Assembly: GCF_040436345.1 (NCBI RefSeq)
Contig: NC_133216.1
Location: forward strand, 17,212,110 to 17,276,109
DNA length: 64,000 bases
From: Pagrus major
Taxonomy: Eukaryota; Chordata; Actinopteri; Spariformes; Sparidae
Reading direction: 5' to 3'
This document shows positions 50,501-60,838 of this stretch, piece after piece. A program made the position numbers and the translations under genes. The notes beneath the pieces are model-generated. The model saw only the letters and a list, made by a program, of their open reading frames with translations. It did not search any database and was not told where the DNA came from. The first letter of the stretch is position 1, and the number at the start of each line of letters is the position of its first letter.

Positions 50501-53500
50501 ATGCCATTTGGAAAAAGGTGTCGGGACATAATAATCGACTAAATGAGTCTTACCTGGATGCCAGTTTTGACTGAAATTTCTCTGAGCAGAGTGATTTTCT
50601 GCAGGCCGTATTTCTCCACCACCTGGTCCACACTATCACTGAAAGAAAACATGTCAAGACGGGATATTTATGACCAATAAACACCCAAAATGTTTGAGTA
50701 TAAAAAGAGAGCTTTAACATTTGTTTCACATTAACAGACGGAGGCCTCACCATTGTACGGTGAAGTGATAATAGCTCTGAGCCTCAGAGGCGATATTCTT
50801 CCACAGCTCATTGGGCGTCAGGCTGGCCCACGCTGTGTTGTCACCGCCGCCGGGGACCCTGTTGCGACGTTTGCGGCTTTTGCGGCGTGACACCAGCTCG
50901 TCGGGAGGAAGGTGGGCGACGGCATCGGGGAAGGAGCTCAGGAAGCAGTTTAGGAAATGGCTCACGGCGGCAGAGAGGGCAGACAACTCCACACCCTACA
51001 TGACAAGGATACATTTAAAATATCAAATATATCAATATCAAAACAATGTCGGTTTATCTTTTAAAACAGGCCAGATGAAGCATGTTGGATGTTACCAACC
51101 TGGAGGTATGTCTTGAAGATATGTTTTGCACATCTGGTGATCAGCTCACTGATTCCTATTCTCTAATGTATATAAAAATAGGAAATATTAGAATGACTGA
51201 ACACAAGAAAAAGAAGTATGTGGCAGTGGTGGTTGGATTCATGGATTCACACTCACATAGAAGTGCTCCAGCTGGGCTTTGGCGGGAGTCTTATCCACAA
51301 ACTCCAGAACAGAACCCAGATAGCGAATATTGATGCCTCTCTGGCGCAAGGCCTCGGTCAGCGTGGCTCCGTCCATGGGCAGAGCGCTGTGGTCCAAACA
51401 GTCTTTAACCTGGTCAGAAAACACACACACACATACATACATACATGGCTTTAAACTCAAATACGCCACCAGAAAATATATATTTTGTATTGGACCATCT
51501 GTGCCACTGACCAGTGACGGGACCTGACAGGACACCAGGAAGGCTGCGGCATCTTTGAGAAGCTGCTTCTGCTTCTGGACGTCATCTGCGCTGTCGTCTG
51601 GGAATCGTACTCCTGGTTCAACAACACACACGCAACTGTCACTTCTGTGGTTTTATCCTCTCATGAATGTCACACAATCTCTCTCATCACTCCATAAATA
51701 ATGTGGAGCCAAATCTGCTAGAAATGACTACAGACAAGAAGGAAATTAGACACTGATAGATGTGACAGTTGAGGGTGTGAAAATGGATGAAACACTACAG
51801 TTATCTTGGCTTCAGCTCAGGGTAACAGTTTGATTAACAGTATCTCTATTTTCTGCTACTTTACACTTTTAAGTTATTTAAAAGTTATTAGAGCTAAAGT
51901 AGTGCATTTTGAATTTATTTTATCAGCAACGACATTTCAATTATTGGATCCTGTAGCTGGTCAGGTGGGTAACGGGTCGACACATTATAAACAAACATGT
52001 AAACATAAAGAATGTACATTTTTAATTATTACTTTTGATATTTAAGTACATTTAATATGATATTCTTTAAGACTTTAACTCAAGTACTATTCTTAAGGGT
52101 GACTTTCACTTTTATCAAAGCAATATTTAAGCACAATATCTTTAAAGTATGACTTTTGTTTTTTAAAAACACTGCACATAATTTATATTGGAAAGCTTCT
52201 GACGTTGTTGTCTCGTCTTGTCTCAGTTCTAAACTATGTTGAGCTGAGCCAAGGTCACCTGATTTCATTTTGTCGTCTCTAACTGGCTGGGCCTTTTTGT
52301 TTGTTTTTTGTTTTGTTTAAATATTTGACAGATTCCAAGTGGTCTGAACGTCTTTCCCATGAGTCATCACCAAAAATAACTACGCTCAACAACAGGAATG
52401 AAACTCGTGGTCGGAACACAAATGTTTTTCAACCTCTGGGAGCTTTAATACAACGGTGGTGGAAAAGATTATTTTTTAAATTCTTGATTGCCTCCCTTCT
52501 ATAGGCTGCATAGCACATTTCTATATCAGTAAAACAATTTGTATACATGCTATCATTGTTTCCACACTGTAAATCTATTGTCAAGCTTCTTCATAGTTTA
52601 CGAATCGTCCTCATCGTACTTACCTGGCGAGAAGATGTCCGGGTTGAAGCGAATGTCAAAAGATGTGTTGCTGATGGACCCGACTGCCTTGCAGGCATTG
52701 AGGACGACCTCACGGCTTTTGGGATCTGTTTGTGATCACGATCACAGGTGAGGAAAAGATGCAAAAATGTTAAAAGTAATGGCAAAAGACACATCATGTC
52801 AACGTATCTATCAACCATGTCCACATTAAGCCAGAGTCCACTGAAAAACAGAGCTGAAGATGAAGCCAATTTTCTGACACCTCCGACTCCGTGTCATCAC
52901 TGATCTTTCTGGATTTATTGGTTTATTTAACAGAGACACATTGATACACGTTGTTGTCAATGTGTCAGAGTTAATGAGCCAATACAGCTAATCACACAAT
53001 ACAGATTACAGTATCATTGATCCTGTAATTCAGTTTTTTTTCCAGACCTCTTTGATCATAAAATATTGATTTGATGAGCTTACTGTAGACATGGCCTTAG
53101 TCCACCACCACCAACACCACCTTCACAGCTGTCGACTACACACACACTACAGATTAGGTTTGACAAGCAGATTACTGTTTGATTTTGGATCAATGGAGCA
53201 TCACACAAATCATTCAACACGGAGATTATTTCTGCATCCCAGAACACATTGGGATTAATGGACACAGCAACTGATTATTCAGTTTATCGGGTCAGATTTC
53301 ACAGCAAGGGCACCACAGGCTGGGACAGTGAGAGACGGGCTGATTGGGGGTCAACACTCTTCCCCACTGCAGGCTGAGGACTGAGCAGGGACAGCTAGCC
53401 TGGTGGAAAGACCACACTACAGCCCAGTGCTATATATTCTAATGCGCTAATGCTAAACACACACACAAATGCAACTTCTCTAAAACACATTTTATGTTAA

Positions 53501-56500
53501 ATACGACTTTTCTACGCATTTATCCACCAGAGTAGCTCTCCCTGCGTCGTCCTCGCTTTATGTTTTGGGGGGTTTTTTTTCGACATACCAATACAAGATC
53601 CGTCTTCGCCAACTAAGGTCTCCGCCAGCTCTTTGGCCTGAGCTAATCCTGGAATACTTTCCTCAAGCTCCTTACCCTCCAGTGGGCTCTTGCATTCCCC
53701 GTTCTGGGTTGTTGTGAGGTCGAGAGGCCCGTTTGTGGCAGGCTTCGAGGAGTTTTCTTCACCCTCTTTCACTGCCTCTGAAGCAGCAGAGGTGTTGTTG
53801 TCTGTCTGGTTTGTGCTGTCCGTGGAGACCTCTGTTACACTGGGAGGATCTGATGCTGCGGTCTGTGTCTGGGTTGTGTCAGCGTTGCTTTCTGAGGGTG
53901 TGTCAGAGGTTTCTGTGATGGCGGGTGTGTCAGTCTTAGTGTCCTTGTTTGCCTTTTGTTGCATGAGCTGTAACGCTGCCATCTTCATGAAGAGAAGATA
54001 TCTGGAGGAGGGACAGAATTAAAAAAGTTAGACCCGAGCAGTAAACTCTCCCGATGATGAAACCCAAGGCAGACAGACACATACCTGTGCTCAACAAAGG
54101 CCTCGATGAGCTCCTGGCGTAGACAAGCCAGGCGGTGGCGGTGCTGGCGGGGGAAGCCTTGGCGCTGACTCTCTGGAGGCAGCTCCTCTCCGTCCACAGG
54201 CAGGAAGTTGAGGTCAGGAGGGAAGGTGCGGAGAAGGTCAAGAATATAGTGGCGGCCATCGTTTCCGATGATGCCCTTACACTCGACAGAGGAGCACAGC
54301 TCCACCTTGTCGTTTTTCTCGTTCAGCACACTGTGCCTCTGGACCTGGAGGAAACGTTAAGACACAAGCATTGATTTTTTTTTTTTTAAGAAAATAGGTT
54401 GGAGGTGGAGCAAGTGTGTGAAACTTCGAAACATTTGTTCGCTTATTCACATCTCTTTAAGTTAAGTTAATTAATCCGTCGAGTCGATACAATAGCTTTG
54501 TTACTGACCTTGAGTGGCCTGCTGGTTTTCTCCAGCAGCTCCAGGTATTTGCTGTGCGAAACAACTGTCTTCCCAAAGTCGATGGAGCCGTAGATGACGC
54601 TCTGCTCCTGCTCACGCTCCAGAATACCAGGGATGATGGACTGGGCGGTGACACGGTAGCCTCTGTAGTCAACTACGACGGTCCCCAGAGTGTACAGACC
54701 CTCCACATCCACGGCCCCGTAAGCCCGCACTCCGTTCAAGTCATTGGTGGGTGCAGCGTGGGCGGCCGCATCTCCGCCCAGCTCACGATAGTGGTCCCGT
54801 ACATCGAAACCCAGGCTGAAGAAGATGTTGTTCCAGATGAACATCTGCATGCGCGTTTCCTCACCGGGGTTGATGGCCATCACGTTACCGTCAATGACTG
54901 CCATGGCGCCTCGAGTGGCAGCTGCTGCGAAGTCACTGTGGACCTGCAGGAGAAAGAATTAGTCGGTACCATCTGGTCTCCACTGTTGATTGTGTAAAGA
55001 CAGATTATGTGCCTGAAGGCTGATCTAACGAAAGTACCTTGAATATGGCTCTCTCCCTCAGCAGGCGTTCAGGCAGGTTCTTCCGGGGCAGCTCTCTTGT
55101 GGTCTGCAGCTCCTCGTTCCAATCTCTGGTCTGAAGACAAATCAGCACAAAAAAACCTTCAGTCACTACTGTAAAAATGTTATCCATCATCCTGATGTGC
55201 AGCTATGTTCAGCCGTGCCCACCTGTCCAGGTATGTGCTCCTCATAACCCAGGCGGGAGGTGTAGGCGTCCTCAGCTCGAACACAGTCCATGGCGTGGTC
55301 TACCTGCGGAGCCGTCCAGCTGTACACCTGGAAAGGCGTGGCTATCCTCTCAAACGGGTGTCTCTGGACCCTGCAGCACAAACACAGGAGTAACTATAAA
55401 AAAGAAGGGCTCATCTGTGTGGTGTCCCTTCATACATCTCCGGCAGTTTATCCAAAGGTTTTATTTTCCTTTAAGTCTATTTATTGGTATTTAAAGCCAC
55501 ACAAAATGTAATAATTAGTACTAAACGGATCATTTATCATAAGTTTGACGATGAATGACGAGAACCACAAAATCTTAACAGAATTTCATTTGTCATATTT
55601 TATTTTCTTGTTGGGCTTGAAGACTTTGACCTCCTGGTTAAATACGTTAATGAATAAATGAATGAACTTTAGAATCATCGCAAAAATGAAGCAGTTAAAA
55701 GAGAAACTTAACAATAGAAATGCAGTTAAACTTTTGCACAGTACAGCGCGAGTGGGGAACAGAGTTGATGAGCACCGACGGTTTCTACCTTTTCTTTTGC
55801 AGGGCAGTGAAGTTCTTCTTGAAGGCAGGGCTGATCTGGCTCAGGAGCTCCACCAGTGAATGGCTCAGGAAGCTGGGATTGGCTGGCTTAGGGTTAAAGG
55901 TGTAGGTAGTAGATCTGGAAAACAAACGCAAAACAAATATAATTCACATTATTGTGGCTTTTCTGTAACAAATAACAAACATTATGTCACTGAAAAGAGA
56001 GAGAAGGAAGGACAGAAGTTATTTGTTGCCATGACTGCCAAAGTCTTCTAACTGGAGAATAAAAGACTAATGAAGCCTGGACAGGAAGTGGTTCTCCTGT
56101 AGGGAGGTAGCTCTGCCAGTTTTCTACAACCGATGCCCAACTAGAATCTACAAACACTAAAACATTAGAGAAATTTATAATGTCAGTGATCATGTTGTTA
56201 GAAAACAAATACAGAACCCTTCTCCAAACACTGCAGCATCTTTCCCATTTCTACTTTCTAATCTAATCCAATTAGACCTCATTAATTTGACTGTTAAGTC
56301 TTTGGTGGCATCCAAAACTCCTCTAAAATTAGGATCCGGAAACTATTAATACATCACAGCATCTCTGTCAGTGCTTCACTATCCTTCATTTAAATCCTTT
56401 GCACTTCTGATGAGCTAATTGTGGTTTGACTGCTGCCAGAAATCATCACTTCTTGAATGGTGATGGAGCACTGCAAGTCACTCGTCTTAATACTGACTGC

Positions 56501-58753
56501 CAAACACTTTGTGTATAAATTACAGTATAAATCATGGGCTTATGGAGCTTAATGTGAGTCTGCAGGAAAAGCATAGATGTGAGGTTGAGATGTTGACTGA
56601 CTGGTTGAGGTAGAAGCCGCGTGTTGAGGCAGTGACGCTGACATGGCGCTCCTCAACAGTCACAATGTACAGGTACATGAGGTCGCCGTGCATCTTCCTG
56701 TTTCCAGGTGGAGGGTTCCAGCCGCTCATGGTAAGGACCTTCAGGCACTGCATAGGCTGTTGTGGGGGGAAAAACAATAACAGTTTGATCTCTTATTTGA
56801 CTTTGCATCTATTTTCCAAAAGCTATCGCTGCTTCTCACCTTCCAGTCCTTATTCTGTGGCTGGAGGGGCACCAGGGGGCGGTCTTTGCTGCCGGGCAGG
56901 ATGTGCTCTGGGGGGGTGCAGTCGATCTGCTCCAGCTCGTTGCCCTTTTTCTTCCTCTTACCACTATCTGCAATCGGATAAAAACAAGCAAGGTGAAAGT
57001 CTGTGGCCCACCTGCATGTCGCAACATTCATGCATAAACACTACACATTAAAATTCACGCTCCAGATGGTGGAGCATGGCTGCACAGAACAAATTCCCAC
57101 ACGAAACGTCTTTAAACAGCGCCGTACCTCCGAGGTCTCCATCAGTGAAGATGCTGAGGAAGGAGAGGGAGTTGCAGTCCACTCCGTTGTAGGCGTCTGA
57201 GGGGTCCAGACTTTTCAGCAGGTCTCTGATGTGACGCACATGGATGCGGGCCTCGCGCACTGTGTAGGGCTCTGGATGAGAGAGAAACAAAAGAAATTAA
57301 ATACATCGCAGGCGTTGAGAGGTTTGAGAAGTAACATATCAGGCTAATGGACACTTTAGTCTTTGCCAGCAGCTACATGCCAGTAGAACCAGGCAAGATA
57401 ACAGATGGAGGATAAAACATTAAAGCTCAAATCAATAATGTTTTCTTGATAATATATCCATCTGTATGATGGTGAAACGCTGACAACACCACATTTATTG
57501 TGGCTGATGGTGAGAAACCTTGACTAGTTTCCTCCGGTTGAACCTGCCACTTCATTAATGGTAAATTTGTTTTCACACTACCTGGTTAGTCGTTGACAGT
57601 TTCACTGCACACCAACAAGGATGAAGTGAAAAGCAACACTGGCTACTTTGTCCTCTTTAGTTTCAGTATGTGAAGGTTACAGCCTACAGCTTTATGTACA
57701 TCCTAAACAGACAACCTTTAGAAATGCATTTAATTTAAGGTTAGTACTACATTAATTGGTCTTCTTGTTGAGGACGATTTTGCTGTTTCTTGAAACAGGT
57801 AAAAGTGCTCTACATACCTGGCTAAAACAATAGAAGAAATGTGATAACAGCTTGACCTTCACAAGCTTTTCACAATGGAAAACAGGATTCCTTCAATTCT
57901 TTATAGATAAATTCAAGCATTTCTGGCAACTTACACCTGTTGTAAATCACCAAAAAATACATTTATATACTCAAAATGATTTACAATAAATCAGATGTCT
58001 TTGTGCTATAAACAACCAAAATGTTGTTTTGTGAAGGATTCTACTGAAGGGTGAAAAATTAAATAAAAAACAAAAAAGTTTCATGTTTGAAAAAGCGTCA
58101 CTTGTCAGTATGTAGACTAACATCTGGTATAATCTCACCTTCCACCACTTTGAGCAGCGAGCCCTCCTGCAGGCCCTCGATGGACTTGAGCTCGGCAAAG
58201 TTGTCCAGCACGTTTCCATCCAGCTGCAGGGAGAAGCAGGTGCGGTGGCAGGTGTCCTCACGGTCCATCAACACCTGATGGATCTCCTGTACCATCTCCT
58301 GGGGAGAGACCTGACGTAGACGAGGAGGGAAGAGATGAAATGATGAAGGCAAGTGCAGAATATTTGCATTTTAAGATACATCACCTGCTTTGGTTCAGCT
58401 GAATTTTCCCTTTGAGGGAAGCTTTTAAACTCATGGACTTGTAATATTATTAAGGATTTTACTCTGAAACGGTAATATGGGGGTAATAATTTCTCTCCGT
58501 CATGATAGTATCAAATATCATCAACTTCAGTTCTTTCACGCAGTGCTGTCGTCTGTCTGAACACCTGTCCTGTCCTCACCTGCAGGTCAAATGGCTCTGT
58601 TCCAGGGGCCTGGATCTTAACGGTGAAGCCTGTGTCCTGGATCACAATCACTTCCTGTTCGTTAGACTCCTCTCCTCCGTCCGCCTCGCCGTTCCCATCC
58701 TGCTTCGACTCTGCCTCCTCCGTGTGCCCATGGGCCCCGTCACCATTCACCAT
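47427..58753 (-). CDS. cluh: CLUH (clustered mitochondria protein homolog), complete coding region, 26 coding exons
   Basis: The 26 coding exons listed separately join to 4050 nt: 1349 codons plus TAA, with every phase closing (human 1309 residues). CLUH is a cytosolic RNA-binding protein that binds mRNAs of nuclear-encoded mitochondrial proteins, controls their stability and translation, and keeps mitochondria dispersed. Layout: acidic N-terminus; CLU-N ubiquitin-like region (about 35-115) with [14 protein letters not shown]; a conserved linker with [19 protein letters not shown]; the Clu domain (about 305-560) with [18 protein letters not shown]; a Ser/Thr/Glu-rich linker (about 625-735); the central eIF3-p135-like region (about 750-990) with a basic [10 protein letters not shown] patch; TPR repeats (about 1000-1240); and an acidic tail. 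The start is supported by the GCCATGG context and an in-frame TAA nine codons upstream in the predicted exon 1. No damage is seen. Confidence 0.97.
47554..48408 (-). other. cluh: cluh intron before last exon
   Basis: 855 bp, GTAAAG...TTTCAG. No feature is recognised inside. Confidence 0.85.
48409..48482 (-). CDS. cluh: cluh coding exon 25
   Basis: Residues 1284-1308: [20 protein letters not shown] to FIPL and two bases of Ser. Phase 0 in, phase 2 out. Acceptor TTCCAG, donor GTAAAG. Confidence 0.95.
48581..48715 (-). CDS. cluh: cluh coding exon 24
   Basis: 45 codons (1239-1283): [18 protein letters not shown] to NASIMPLK, helical sequence after the TPR repeats. Phase 0 at both ends. Acceptor CTACTCAG, donor GTGACT. 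Confidence 0.95.
48806..48899 (-). CDS. cluh: cluh coding exon 23
   Basis: Residues 1207-1238: [20 protein letters not shown] to TIYKNQ, the last TPR-like unit. It begins with the last base of Ser. Acceptor CTGCAG, donor GTGAGT. Confidence 0.95.
48991..49112 (-). CDS. cluh: cluh coding exon 22
   Basis: Residues 1167-1207: [20 protein letters not shown] to RSLKVAL and two bases of Ser, a TPR repeat. Acceptor CTCCAG, donor GTGGGG. Confidence 0.95.
49206..49331 (-). CDS. cluh: cluh coding exon 21
   Basis: 42 codons (1125-1166): [20 protein letters not shown] to HPEMALLD, a TPR repeat. Phase 0 at both ends. Acceptor TTCTCAG, donor GTGAGT. Confidence 0.95.
49426..49506 (-). CDS. cluh: cluh coding exon 20
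   Basis: 27 codons (1098-1124): [20 protein letters not shown] to TIQEY, a TPR helix pair. Acceptor CTGCAG, donor GTAAGT. Confidence 0.95.
49607..49746 (-). CDS. cluh: cluh coding exon 19
   Basis: Residues 1051-1097: [20 protein letters not shown] to NYIMGDHPE, the first full TPR. Acceptor TTTCCAG, donor GTAGGC. Confidence 0.95.
49747..50311 (-). other. cluh: cluh intron holding a 29-bp minisatellite
   Basis: 565-bp intron. The right third is the exact-period repeat at 50035-50218. The rest shows nothing recognisable. Confidence 0.85.
50035..50218. repeat. 29-bp minisatellite with hairpin unit
   Basis: Unit starts fall at 50035, 50064, 50093, 50122, 50151, 50180 and 50209, an exact 29-bp period. 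Each unit contains GCTAACA-CTGA-TGTTAGC or a variant, a 7-bp inverted repeat around a 4-base loop. Confidence 0.92.
50312..50465 (-). CDS. cluh: cluh coding exon 18
   Basis: Residues 1000-1051: [20 protein letters not shown] to SGQAKVQQ and the first base of Gly. Highly conserved. Acceptor TTCCAG, donor GTGAGA. Confidence 0.95.
50554..50638 (-). CDS. cluh: cluh coding exon 17
   Basis: Residues 971-999: end of Cys, then [20 protein letters not shown] to KTGIQ. Acceptor TTTCAG, donor GTAAGA. Confidence 0.95.
50751..50995 (-). CDS. cluh: cluh coding exon 16
   Basis: 81 codons plus two bases (890-971): [34 protein letters not shown] and [16 protein letters not shown]. It includes a strongly basic patch, plausibly for RNA or nucleic-acid contact (inference). 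Acceptor ATGTAG, donor GTGAGG. Confidence 0.95.
51100..51162 (-). CDS. cluh: cluh coding exon 15
   Basis: 21 codons (869-889): [20 protein letters not shown] and Q. Acceptor CATTAG. The donor is the less usual GTTGGT. Confidence 0.93.
51257..51409 (-). CDS. cluh: cluh coding exon 14
   Basis: 51 codons (818-868): [20 protein letters not shown] to AQLEHFY. Phase 0 at both ends. Acceptor GACCAG, donor GTGAGT. Confidence 0.95.
51512..51612 (-). CDS. cluh: cluh coding exon 13
   Basis: Residues 784-817: [20 protein letters not shown] to SCQVPSL. Phase 1 in, phase 0 out. Acceptor AACCAG, donor GTCAGT. Confidence 0.95.
51613..52623 (-). other. cluh: cluh intron 13
   Basis: 1011-bp AT-rich intron. 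No gene or clear repeat is seen. Confidence 0.85.
52624..52725 (-). CDS. cluh: cluh coding exon 12
   Basis: Residues 750-784: end of Asp, [19 protein letters not shown] to NPDIFSP and the first base of Gly. Acceptor AAACAG, donor GTAAGT. Confidence 0.95.
52726..53588 (-). other. cluh: cluh intron 12
   Basis: 863 bp. No gene or clear repeat is seen. Confidence 0.85.
53589..54001 (-). CDS. cluh: cluh coding exon 11, low-complexity linker
   Basis: Residues 612-749. It starts [16 protein letters not shown], then about 100 residues rich in Thr, Ser, Asp, Glu, Asn and Gln (e.g. [20 protein letters not shown]). It returns to conserved sequence at [19 protein letters not shown]. At 413 nt it is the second longest coding exon here and accounts for most of the length excess over human CLUH. 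Acceptor CCTCCAG, donor GTATGT. Confidence 0.95.
54085..54344 (-). CDS. cluh: cluh coding exon 10
   Basis: 86 codons plus two bases (526-612): [39 protein letters not shown], then [12 protein letters not shown]. Conserved end of the Clu domain. Acceptor CTCCAG, donor GTATGT. Confidence 0.95.
54509..54943 (-). CDS. cluh: cluh coding exon 9 (core of Clu domain)
   Basis: 145 codons (381-525), the longest coding exon: [58 protein letters not shown] to KTSRPLK. Phase 0 at both ends. Acceptor CTGCAG, donor GTCAGT. Confidence 0.96.
55038..55130 (-). CDS. cluh: cluh coding exon 8
   Basis: 31 codons (350-380): [20 protein letters not shown] to RERAIFK. Acceptor CTTCAG, donor GTACTT. Confidence 0.95.
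55223..55370 (-). CDS. cluh: cluh coding exon 7
   Basis: Residues 300-349: [20 protein letters not shown] to YEEHIPGQ, the start of the Clu domain. It begins with the last base of Arg. Acceptor CTGCAG, donor GTGGGC. Confidence 0.95.
55371..55788 (-). other. cluh: cluh intron 6
   Basis: 418 bp. No gene or repeat is seen. Confidence 0.85.
55789..55914 (-). CDS. cluh: cluh coding exon 6
   Basis: Residues 258-300: [20 protein letters not shown] to NFTALQKK and two bases of Arg. Acceptor TTCCAG, donor GTAGAA. Confidence 0.95.
55915..56601 (-). other. cluh: cluh intron 5
   Basis: 687 bp. No gene or clear repeat is seen. Confidence 0.85.
56602..56756 (-). CDS. cluh: cluh coding exon 5
   Basis: Residues 207-258: [20 protein letters not shown] to STRGFYLN and two bases of Gln. 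Acceptor ACAACAG, donor GTCAGT. Confidence 0.95.
56840..56967 (-). CDS. cluh: cluh coding exon 4
   Basis: Residues 164-206: end of Asp, [20 protein letters not shown] to QPQNKDWK. Acceptor TTGCAG, donor GTGAGA. Confidence 0.95.
57128..57271 (-). CDS. cluh: cluh coding exon 3
   Basis: Residues 116-164: [20 protein letters not shown] to FTDGDLG and the first base of Asp. Acceptor ATCCAG, donor GTACGG. Confidence 0.95.
57272..58138 (-). other. cluh: cluh intron 2
   Basis: 867 bp, AT-rich. No gene or clear repeat is seen. Confidence 0.85.
58139..58310 (-). CDS. cluh: cluh coding exon 2
   Basis: 57 codons plus one base (59-116): [49 protein letters not shown]. Main part of the CLU-N region. Acceptor CGTCAG, donor GTGAGA. 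Confidence 0.96.
58580..58753 (-). CDS. cluh: cluh coding exon 1 (start codon)
   Basis: 58 codons: [16 protein letters not shown], an acidic stretch, then [18 protein letters not shown] to FDLQ. The ATG at 58753-58751 is in the context GCCATGG. The exon extends 20 untranslated bases to the acceptor GTTGCAG at 58774. Splicing to the predicted exon 1 gives TAA in frame nine codons upstream, fixing this start. Confidence 0.94.
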
Positions 58754-58949
58754 GGCTGTATCTGCACTGTGCCCTGCAACAGGAGAGACGCAGAGGTCAT
58801 CAGTTTACATCTTGTAATGGAGAATTTGACAACTCTGAACAAAAGATACAAGCAGAGAACTACAACCACAATCTTTACAAACTACCAGATGTGTTGGGGA
58901 CAAACATCTCTCTACAGCTGCTGCATCATCAGGGAGCACCACCTTCAGA

Positions 58950-59348
58950 TTAGAGCTGCAATGATTGATTGATGGATTAGTTGTCAACTATTGACCTAAT
59001 CCCAACCAGAGCCTTTGAGTAGAGAGTCGCGACAACGGAAGCTCAAAATGCCGATTGTCACGTGGTTCACAGAGACTTCCAGGAAGATCTAAGCACGCAG
59101 TTTAAATGTATGAAAACAGAGAGACAGAAGTACTATGTTTGAAGCTAGTTTGTTTATTCAGTCATGAAAACAAAGAGTTTGTTTAGGCATAAAAAGTTCA
59201 AGTCAATGAAGATCTCTCTTCTTCCTTCCCCAAAACTACATAGTGCACCTTAAATCAATTTTCACCATTTCCTTTTATACCAGACAACTAATCGGGAAAA
59301 TAATCGACCAACTAATCAACAATTAAAGTAATCATTAGTCGCAGCCCT
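58950..59348. mobile_element. hAT-like MITE with a nested unrelated insert
   Basis: The left end TTAGAGCTGCAATGATTG and right end CATTAGTCGCAGCCCT are flanked by the perfect 8-bp duplication CCTTCAGA (58942-58949 and 59349-59356). The interior from about 58990 to 59265 lacks family words. It looks like another dispersed repeat (GGAAGCTCAAAATGCCGATT... CATAGTGCACCTT). Confidence 0.8.
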
Positions 59349-60479
59349 CCTTCAGACAGTCAGCCATGAAAAGCAACTCATCCGGACTGTGTTTGCATGC
59401 GGCAGAAAACAGAGACGCTGCCAGGCAGCCAGGTCACAAACAAAGCACACAGACCCAGAGGCTGGATGACCTTATCAGTAACCTCATGAAATATTTATGA
59501 ATGGGTGAACAGAGCCGACAAAGCTGTGCTACAGTATGCTAGTGACGTCGTGGTTACATTCAAATGCGATCAACAGTATAAGGCCTCAAGACTTAACTTC
59601 CATCAATCATCAACTACAAGAAACTAAAGCTGAAACAAACTACAGATCAAAACATTAAACAATAGGTACCCATTCATCATCGCAGCCGATCTAAACGGAA
59701 AGTACCTCTAATCCAACACCAATCTGCTGAAACCAACACTATTGCAACACTGGAGGGATTGATTATAAAAAGAAAAATTTCACAAGAGGGAATTATTGGT
59801 CTGACTGTGCCAAACATGAGTGAGCTAGTAAGCGTTCACCTGCTGCCTGCAATCTCTCAGAATGAACGTTACTCATTATCGTTATAAAGTCAGAATGACA
59901 CGACAAATCTGATGCAGCTACAAGATCATCTACGAATGCATTATACTTCCCACATATTCTAGAGTAACAGTGAAGGTGAGAAGAAAATGACATGAATAAA
60001 AATGAGGCTCTGTGATACATTAATTCAAAAGGAGCAGGGTCGAGTATGTGGATGTCAGACACCTGTTTTCTCTCACTGGGACACAACTGCTGCCAGCCAG
60101 CCAGCCAGCCAGCGTGTCCTTGCTCACCGTCAAGGGTAAACAGCGTCAGGGTTACTGAAGAGAAGGGGGCCAAGAGGGAGGGGAGGGGCTTTGTGACTGG
60201 ACCGCGACCCCGGGTGAGAAGGAACGCACTGAATTGGTGGAGGAGTGGGGGAGGAAGAGAGAGAGGGGCGACTGGTCGGCCGCCCTCTGAACAACAAACA
60301 CAACGGCTTCAGAGCAGATGCGCAAATTAATAATGTTACAAAGCAGGAGACAAAGAGGGCTCTGTGTTAAGAGACTGTTTACAGCAGCAGCGCAGCAATG
60401 TTTCATTTCTTTTTTAGATCTGAGCTTTCTGTCTGAGGTTGAGACAACTATTTTTTTGGGCTACTTGGGGCATTCATTT

Positions 60480-60838
60480 TAGGGCTGCACTAATGATTTT
60501 CATTATCGATTAATCAATTCATCTGTCTGTAACTTTCACAATTAATTGTTCAGTCTGTAAATTGTGAAAAAACTGTGAAAAATGCTCATCACAATATCTT
60601 AAGTGTCCAAAGTGACATCTTCAAATTGCTTCTTTTGTCCAACCAACAGTCCAAAACCTGAATACTCTTCATATACTTCCATAAATGACAAAGAAAAGCA
60701 GCAAATCTTTACATTTCAGTAGCGGACACCAGCAAATGTTTGACATTTTTGCCCGAAAAATTATTTTAATGATTACTTGATTATCAAAATACTTGGCAAT
60801 CAAGTTTCACTTGACCAACTAGTCAACTTGTAGCTCTA
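60480..60838 (+). mobile_element. hAT-like MITE, most complete copy
   Basis: The ends are TAGGGCTGCACTAATG and ACTTGTAGCTCTA. The flanks ATTCATTT (60472-60479) and ATTCACTT (60839-60846) form an 8-bp duplication with one mismatch. 359 bp, no ORF. Confidence 0.8.

Noticed and set aside
54554..54997. 147-codon plus-strand ORF
   Set aside because: Antisense shadow of the conserved cluh Clu-domain exon.
58502..58972. 156-codon plus-strand ORF
   Set aside because: It is antisense to the first cluh coding exon, and the composition is that of a shadow frame.
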